Shown here: one piece after another, positions 58,902 through 64,000 of the stretch
Layout of the letters: the number at the start of each line of letters is the position of its first letter
How positions within the stretch are numbered: position 1 is the stretch's first letter
Source of the DNA: Enterobacter asburiae
GTDB taxonomy: Bacteria; Pseudomonadota; Gammaproteobacteria; Enterobacterales; Enterobacteriaceae
Assembly: GCF_024599655.1 (NCBI RefSeq)
Contig: NZ_CP102247.1
Location: 372,001-436,000 of the forward strand
Reading direction: 5' to 3'
DNA: 64,000 nucleotides
Translations under genes and position numbers: made by a program
Notes under the pieces: generated by a model
Databases searched by the model: none
The model's input: only the letters and a program-made list of their open reading frames with translations
What the model was told of the DNA's origin: nothing

Positions 58902-61295
58902 ATGTCACAGCCTACCTTCAACAAAGCTCAATTCCAGGCTGCCCTGACGCGTCAGTGGCAGCGTTTTGGCCTTCATGCTGCAAACGAAATGACGCCTCAC
59001 CAGTGGTGGCAGGCCGTGAGCGGTGCGCTCGCAGAACAGCTGGATGCTCAACCGGTGGCGAAGCCTGTTAAGGGCCAGCGTCACGTGAACTATATCTCGA
59101 TGGAATTTCTGATTGGCCGCCTGACCGGCAACAACCTGCTGAACCTCGGCTGGTATCAGGACGTCGGCGATGTGCTGAAAGAACACAACATTAACCTGAC
59201 CGACCTGCTGGAGGAAGAGATTGACCCGGCGCTGGGCAACGGCGGTCTGGGTCGTCTGGCGGCCTGTTTCCTGGACTCTATGGCGACCGTCGGCCAGTCG
59301 GCGATCGGCTATGGTCTGAACTATCAGTACGGCCTGTTCCGTCAGTCGTTTGCCGATGGCCATCAGATGGAAGCGCCGGACGACTGGCATCGCAATACCT
59401 ATCCGTGGTTCCGCCACAACACGCAGCTGGATGTGCAGGTCGGCATTGGCGGGAAAGTCACTAAGCAGGGGCTCTGGGAACCGGCGTTCACCATTACCGG
59501 TGAAGCCTGGGATCTGCCGGTGCTTGGCTACCGTAACGGCGTGGCGCAGCCGCTGCGTCTGTGGCAGGCGAAGCACGCGCATCCGTTTAACCTGACCAAA
59601 TTCAACGACGGCGATTTCCTGCGCGCCGAGCAGCAGGGCATCGACGCCGAGAAGCTGACCAAAGTGCTCTACCCGAATGACAACCACCTGGCGGGTAAAA
59701 AGCTGCGCCTGATGCAGCAGTACTTCCAGTGTGCCTGCTCCGTGGCGGACATCCTGCGTCGCCATCACCTGGCGGGCCGCAAGCTGGCGCAGCTGCCGGA
59801 CTTCGAAGTGATTCAGCTCAACGACACGCACCCGACGATTGCCATCCCGGAACTGCTGCGCGTGCTGATCGACGAGCATCAGCTGAGCTGGGACGACGCC
59901 TGGGCCATCACCAGCCGTACCTTTGCCTACACCAACCACACCCTGATGCCAGAAGCGCTCGAGTGCTGGGATGAGAAGCTGGTGAAAACGCTGCTGCCGC
60001 GCCACATGCAGATCATCAACAAGATTAACGACCAGTTTAAAACCCTGGTGGATAAAACCTGGCCGGGCAACAAAGCGGTCTGGGCGAAGCTGGCGGTGGT
60101 TCACGACAAGCAGGTGCGCATGGCGAACATGTGCGTAGTCAGCGGCTTTGCGGTAAACGGCGTGGCGGCGCTGCACTCGGATCTGGTAGTCAAAGATCTG
60201 TTCCCGGAATACCACCAGCTGTGGCCGACCAAATTCCACAACGTGACCAACGGCATCACGCCGCGCCGCTGGATCAAGCAGTGCAACCCGCTGCTGGCAG
60301 GGCTGCTGGACAAGACCCTGAAGAAAGAGTGGGCCAACGACCTGGACCAGCTCATCAACCTGGAAAAACAGGCTGACGACGCGAAGTTCCGCGAGCAGTA
60401 CCGCGCGATCAAGCTGGAGAACAAGGTTCGCCTGGCGGAGTTCGTGAAAGTGCGCACCGGGATTGAGATCAACCCGAATGCCATTTTCGATATCCAGATC
60501 AAACGCCTGCACGAGTACAAACGTCAGCACCTCAACCTGCTGCACATTCTGGCGCTGTACAAAGAGATCCGCGAGAACCCGCAGGCCGACCGCGTGCCGC
60601 GCGTGTTCCTGTTCGGTGCGAAAGCGGCGCCGGGCTACTACCTGGCGAAAAACATTATCCTCGCCATCAATAAAGTGGCGGCGGCGATCAACAGCGATCC
60701 GAAGGTGGGCGACAAGCTGAAGGTAGTGTTCCTGCCGGACTACTGCGTCTCGGCGGCTGAAATGCTGATCCCGGCGGCGGATATCTCTGAGCAGATCTCG
60801 ACCGCAGGGAAAGAGGCGTCCGGTACCGGCAACATGAAGCTGGCGCTGAACGGCGCGCTGACCGTCGGTACGCTCGACGGGGCCAACGTCGAAATCGCCG
60901 AGAAGGTCGGTGAAGAGAATATCTTTATCTTTGGCCATACCGTGGAAGAGGTGAAAGCCATCAAGGCCAAAGGCTATGACCCGGTGAAATGGCGTAAGAA
61001 AGACAAAGTGCTGGATGCTGTACTGAAAGAGCTGGAAAGCGGTAAATACAGCGACGGCGACAAGCACGCGTTTGACCAGATGCTGCACAGCATGGACAAA
61101 CACGGCGGTGACCCGTATCTGGTGATGGCGGACTTCACGGCCTACGTTGAAGCGCAAAAGCAGGTCGACGTGCTGTATCGCGACCAGGAAGCGTGGACCC
61201 GCGCGTGCATTCTGAACACCGCCCGCTGCGGTATGTTCAGCTCTGACCGTTCAATCCGTGATTATCAGGCCCGTATCTGGCAGGCAAAACGCTAA
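58902..61295 (+). CDS. malP: Maltodextrin phosphorylase
   Basis: PLP-dependent GT35 enzyme that cuts linear maltodextrins to glucose 1-phosphate. It has 797 residues as in E. coli. PLP lysine in [16 protein letters not shown], and [17 protein letters not shown] is the glucose-binding block. The ATG at 58902 ([11 protein letters not shown]) follows AAAGGAT; the 11 upstream codons open in frame are not used. Nine bases before malQ. Confidence 0.95.
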   Translation: MSQPTFNKAQFQAALTRQWQRFGLHAANEMTPHQWWQAVSGALAEQLDAQPVAKPVKGQRHVNYISMEFLIGRLTGNNLLNLGWYQDVGDVLKEHNINLTDLLEEEIDPALGNGGLGRLAACFLDSMATVGQSAIGYGLNYQYGLFRQSFADGHQMEAPDDWHRNTYPWFRHNTQLDVQVGIGGKVTKQGLWEPAFTITGEAWDLPVLGYRNGVAQPLRLWQAKHAHPFNLTKFNDGDFLRAEQQGIDAEKLTKVLYPNDNHLAGKKLRLMQQYFQCACSVADILRRHHLAGRKLAQLPDFEVIQLNDTHPTIAIPELLRVLIDEHQLSWDDAWAITSRTFAYTNHTLMPEALECWDEKLVKTLLPRHMQIINKINDQFKTLVDKTWPGNKAVWAKLAVVHDKQVRMANMCVVSGFAVNGVAALHSDLVVKDLFPEYHQLWPTKFHNVTNGITPRRWIKQCNPLLAGLLDKTLKKEWANDLDQLINLEKQADDAKFREQYRAIKLENKVRLAEFVKVRTGIEINPNAIFDIQIKRLHEYKRQHLNLLHILALYKEIRENPQADRVPRVFLFGAKAAPGYYLAKNIILAINKVAAAINSDPKVGDKLKVVFLPDYCVSAAEMLIPAADISEQISTAGKEASGTGNMKLALNGALTVGTLDGANVEIAEKVGEENIFIFGHTVEEVKAIKAKGYDPVKWRKKDKVLDAVLKELESGKYSDGDKHAFDQMLHSMDKHGGDPYLVMADFTAYVEAQKQVDVLYRDQEAWTRACILNTARCGMFSSDRSIRDYQARIWQAKR

Positions 61296-61304
61296 GGAAG
61301 CGCG

Positions 61305-63386
61305 ATGGAGAGTAAACGTCTGGACAGCGCCGCGCAGGCGGCGGGGATCAGCCTCAGTTACATTAATGCTCACGGCAAACCGCAGTCTATTGGCGCCGAC
61401 ACCAAAAGACGTTTGCTGGACGCTATGCACAAAGCCGACGCGAAAGCGTCGGTTGCGCCGGTGCCGAACGTGAAGGTATTCACCGCAGGCAAAAAGATGC
61501 CGCTGGCGGTGGAGGGGCGCGGCGAGTTTAGCTGGCTGCTTACCACCGAAGAGGGGCATCAGCACAAAGGCCACGCCACCGGCGGCAAAACGTTAAACCT
61601 TCCGGCGAAGCTGCCGGAGGGGTATCACACCCTCACGCTCACCCAGGATGACCTGCGTTTCCACTGCCGGGTGATCGTCGCGCCAAAACGCTGCTACGAG
61701 CCGCAGGCGCTGCTCGAAGGCAAAAAGCTGTGGGGCGCCTGCGTGCAGCTCTACACCCTGCGCTCAGACAGCAACTGGGGCATCGGTGATTTTGGCGATC
61801 TGAAAAAGATGCTGGCTTCCGTGGGCGAGCGCGGCGGCGCGTTTATCGGCCTCAACCCGATCCACGCGCTCTATCCGGCCAACCCGGAGAGCGCCAGCCC
61901 GTACAGCCCGTCGTCCCGTCGCTGGCTGAACGTGATTTATATCGACGTTAACGCGTTAGATGACTTCAAAAACAGCAAAGAGGCGCAGGCGTGGTGGAAA
62001 CTCAGCACCACGCAGCAGGCGCTGAAGCAGGCGCGCGACGCAGACTGGGTGGACTATTCCACCGTCACGGCGCTGAAAATGGCCGCGCTGCGTCTGGCGT
62101 GGAAAGGCTTTTCGCAGCGTGACGACGAGCAGATGGCCGCGTTCCGCCAGTTTGTGATGCAGGAGGGCGAGAGCCTGTACTGGCAGGCGGCGTTTGATGC
62201 GCTGCACGCGTATCAGGTGAAAGAGGACGAAATGCGCTGGGGCTGGCCGGTCTGGCCTGAAGCGTATCAGTCCGTCGACACGCCTGAAGTGAAAGCGTTC
62301 TGTAATAAATATGCCGATGAAGTGGATTTCTACCTGTGGCTGCAGTGGCTGGCGTACAGCCAGTTTGCCGCCTGCTGGCAGGTGAGCCAGGGCTATAAGA
62401 TGCCGATCGGCCTGTATCGTGACCTGGCCGTGGGTGTGGCAGAAGGCGGCGCGGAAACCTGGTGCGATCGTGAACTTTACTGTCTGAAAGCCTCCGTGGG
62501 TGCGCCACCGGATATCCTTGGCCCGCTCGGCCAAAACTGGGGGCTGCCGCCGATGGATCCGCACGTCATGGCGGCGCGCGCCTACGAGCCGTTTATCGAC
62601 CTGCTGCGCGCCAACATGCAGAACTGCGGCGCGCTGCGTATCGACCACGTGATGTCCGTGCTGCGCCTGTGGTGGATCCCGTACGGTGAAACGGCCGATC
62701 ACGGGGCGTACGTGCAGTACCCGGTTGACGATCTGCTGTCGATCCTGGCGCTGGAAAGCAAGCGCCACCAGTGCATGGTGATCGGTGAAGATCTCGGTAC
62801 CGTGCCGGTGGAAATTGTCAGCAAGCTCCGCGACAGCGGCGTCTACTCCTATAAAGTGCTCTATTTTGAAAACGACCATGAGAAAACCTTCCGCGCGCCG
62901 AAAGCGTACCCTGAACAGTCAATGGCAGTCGCGACGACGCATGACCTTCCTACGCTTCGTGGCTATTGGGAAAGCGGCGATCTGACGCTCGGCAAAACGC
63001 TGGGTCTGTATCCTGATGAAGAGGTTTTGCGCGGCCTGTATCAGGATCGCGAGCTCTCGAAACAGGGGCTGCTGGATGCGCTGCACAAGCAGGGCTGTCT
63101 GCCGAAACGTGCCGGGCATAAGGCGTCGTTGATGTCGATGACCGCTACCCTCAATCGCGGCCTGCAGCGCTATATTGCCGACAGCAACAGCGCCCTGCTG
63201 GGCCTGCAGCCGGAAGACTGGATTGATATGGCGGAGCCGGTGAACATCCCGGGCACCAGCTATCAGTACAAGAACTGGCGTCGCAAGCTGTCCACAACGC
63301 TTGAGAAGATGTTTGCCGATGACGGGGTGAACAAGCTGATTAAGGATTTGGACAAGCGCAGAAGGGCGGTGGGTAAGAAGCGGTAG
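61305..63386 (+). CDS. malQ: 4-alpha-glucanotransferase (amylomaltase)
   Basis: Cytosolic GH77 enzyme that rearranges maltose and maltodextrins so that MalP can use them. It has 693 residues, one fewer than E. coli. The nucleophile Asp lies in LRIDHVMSVLRLW, the acid Glu in VIGEDLGTVP, and a third conserved Asp in ATTHDLPTLRG. It forms a two-gene operon with malP. Confidence 0.95.
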   Translation: MESKRLDSAAQAAGISLSYINAHGKPQSIGADTKRRLLDAMHKADAKASVAPVPNVKVFTAGKKMPLAVEGRGEFSWLLTTEEGHQHKGHATGGKTLNLPAKLPEGYHTLTLTQDDLRFHCRVIVAPKRCYEPQALLEGKKLWGACVQLYTLRSDSNWGIGDFGDLKKMLASVGERGGAFIGLNPIHALYPANPESASPYSPSSRRWLNVIYIDVNALDDFKNSKEAQAWWKLSTTQQALKQARDADWVDYSTVTALKMAALRLAWKGFSQRDDEQMAAFRQFVMQEGESLYWQAAFDALHAYQVKEDEMRWGWPVWPEAYQSVDTPEVKAFCNKYADEVDFYLWLQWLAYSQFAACWQVSQGYKMPIGLYRDLAVGVAEGGAETWCDRELYCLKASVGAPPDILGPLGQNWGLPPMDPHVMAARAYEPFIDLLRANMQNCGALRIDHVMSVLRLWWIPYGETADHGAYVQYPVDDLLSILALESKRHQCMVIGEDLGTVPVEIVSKLRDSGVYSYKVLYFENDHEKTFRAPKAYPEQSMAVATTHDLPTLRGYWESGDLTLGKTLGLYPDEEVLRGLYQDRELSKQGLLDALHKQGCLPKRAGHKASLMSMTATLNRGLQRYIADSNSALLGLQPEDWIDMAEPVNIPGTSYQYKNWRRKLSTTLEKMFADDGVNKLIKDLDKRRRAVGKKR

Positions 63387-63390
63387 TTTC

Positions 63391-63470
63391 ACCCTCACCC
63401 TAACCCTCTCCCAGAGGGAGAGGGAATAGAATGTAGGCCGGGTAAGCGTCAGCGCCACCCGGCTTTTTTA
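63391..63470. repeat. Palindromic repeats between malQ and gntT
   Basis: ACCCTCACCCTAACCCTCTC (63391-63425 with its GAGAGGGA partner) is the same kind of palindrome as in the 62-base repeats at 40 kb. It is followed by a REP unit GTAGGCCGGGTAAGCGTCAG (63433-63463, ending in CCACCCGGC) and a T run. The unit ends both convergent genes. Confidence 0.85.
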
Positions 63471-63472
63471 CA

Positions 63473-64000
63473 TCAGACAACCATATTCAACAGCAGCACC
63501 CCGACCAGACCGCACACCGAAATAATGGTTTCCAGCGCGGACCAGGACTTGATGGTTTCACCGATCGTCAGGTTGAAGTACTCCTTGAACAGCCAGAAGC
63601 CAGGGTCGTTAACGTGAGAGAAAATCACGCTACCGGAACCGACGGCGATAACCATCAGCTCAGGGCTTACGCCCGTGGTCGCAATCAGCGGGGCAACGAT
63701 ACCGCCCGCAGTGATCGCCGCAACGGTTGCAGAACCCAGGGCAATACGCAGAACCGCAGCAATAGACCAGGCCATCAGGAGCGGCGACACGTTGGTTTCA
63801 TGCATCATGGCCGCGATGTATTTATCCACGCCGCTGTCGACCAGAACCTGCTTGAACGCACCGCCACCGCCGATGATCAGGAGCATCATGGCAATGATTT
63901 TGATGGAAGAGGTCAGCGTGTCGTTGATCTGATCCATTGAGCGACCGCGGTTCAGGCCGAAGGTGAACATTGCGATCAGCACCGCAATCAGCGTTGCCAT
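63473..64000 (-). CDS. gntT: GntT high-affinity gluconate permease, N-terminus beyond the window
   Basis: C-terminal 175 residues of the Gnt-family inner-membrane gluconate:H+ symporter (about 438 in E. coli). The visible stretch LRIALGSATVAAITAGGIVAPLI and VIFSHVNDPGFWLFKEYF are conserved family blocks in the late helices. The malQ-gntT neighbourhood is as in E. coli. The start lies to the right of position 64000; the methionine at 64000 is internal. Confidence 0.94.
   Translation of the reverse strand: MATLIAVLIAMFTFGLNRGRSMDQINDTLTSSIKIIAMMLLIIGGGGAFKQVLVDSGVDKYIAAMMHETNVSPLLMAWSIAAVLRIALGSATVAAITAGGIVAPLIATTGVSPELMVIAVGSGSVIFSHVNDPGFWLFKEYFNLTIGETIKSWSALETIISVCGLVGVLLLNMVV

Noticed and set aside
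58905..61157. 750-residue open frame antisense to malP (and 603 residues antisense to glgP at 49637-51448, 525 antisense to arnA at 14971-16548)
   Set aside because: Long antisense frames are expected opposite GC-rich genes with this codon bias. Their translations are rich in His/Arg/Gln and resemble no protein family.

Overview
The window is a chromosomal stretch of an enteric bacterium, most likely Enterobacter (Enterobacter cloacae complex) or a near relative such as Lelliottia. This is an inference. The core genes (pitA, yhiN, yhhT-yhhS-dcrB-yhhQ-tusA, yhgN-asd-glgBXCAP-glpDEGR-malTPQ-gntT) closely follow Escherichia coli in sequence and partly in order. The padC locus, the arn operon and the aryl polyene operon sitting among them are an arrangement typical of Enterobacter. 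I see no rRNA, tRNA, insertion sequence, integrase or CRISPR array.

Layout. 1-2.6 kb: pitA (cut by the window edge) and the flavoprotein gene yhiN. 2.6-6.5 kb: an uncharacterised small-molecule module with an RraA/aldolase-like protein, a 2-hydroxyacid dehydrogenase, an IclR regulator and an MFS transporter; its two leftward promoters are collinear copies of each other. 6.8-12.3 kb: accessory single genes (a small K+-channel-like protein, a TerC/Alx-type membrane protein, a HAD phosphatase, a MepS-like peptidase, an SDR oxidoreductase) and a LysR/padC pair for phenolic acid detoxification. 12.4-19.9 kb: the complete arnBCADTEF operon for 4-amino-4-deoxy-L-arabinose modification of lipid A, behind a good PmrA box. 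19.9-35.6 kb: a leftward operon of 19 genes, apeA to apeR plus acpT, for an aryl polyene pigment lipid in the outer membrane. It ends tail-to-tail on arnF with a 53-base overlap. 35.9-40.9 kb: yhhT, yhhS (broken by two apparent one-base deletions), dcrB, yhhQ, tusA and yhgN. 41-51.8 kb: asd and the glycogen operon glgBXCAP. 51.8-55.5 kb: glpD divergent from glpEGR with a GlpR operator between. 55.6-63.4 kb: malT divergent from malPQ with MalT boxes and a CRP site. 63.5-64 kb: the C-terminal part of gntT.

How the genes work together. GlgB/GlgX/GlgC/GlgA/GlgP with MalP/MalQ cover alpha-glucan synthesis and breakdown. GlpD with the GlpR regulator handles glycerol-3-phosphate. The arn and ape operons both remodel the outer envelope. 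The ape genes supply two acyl carrier proteins, their own phosphopantetheinyl transferase (AcpT), a type II polyketide-style elongation set and an export/transfer set (LolA-like, MMPL-like and lipoprotein).

REP-type and related palindromic repeats occur only between convergent genes, at five of the convergent junctions. The least explained parts are the IclR-associated module with its duplicated promoters, the double frameshift in yhhS, and the palindromes beside the yhhT stop codon.
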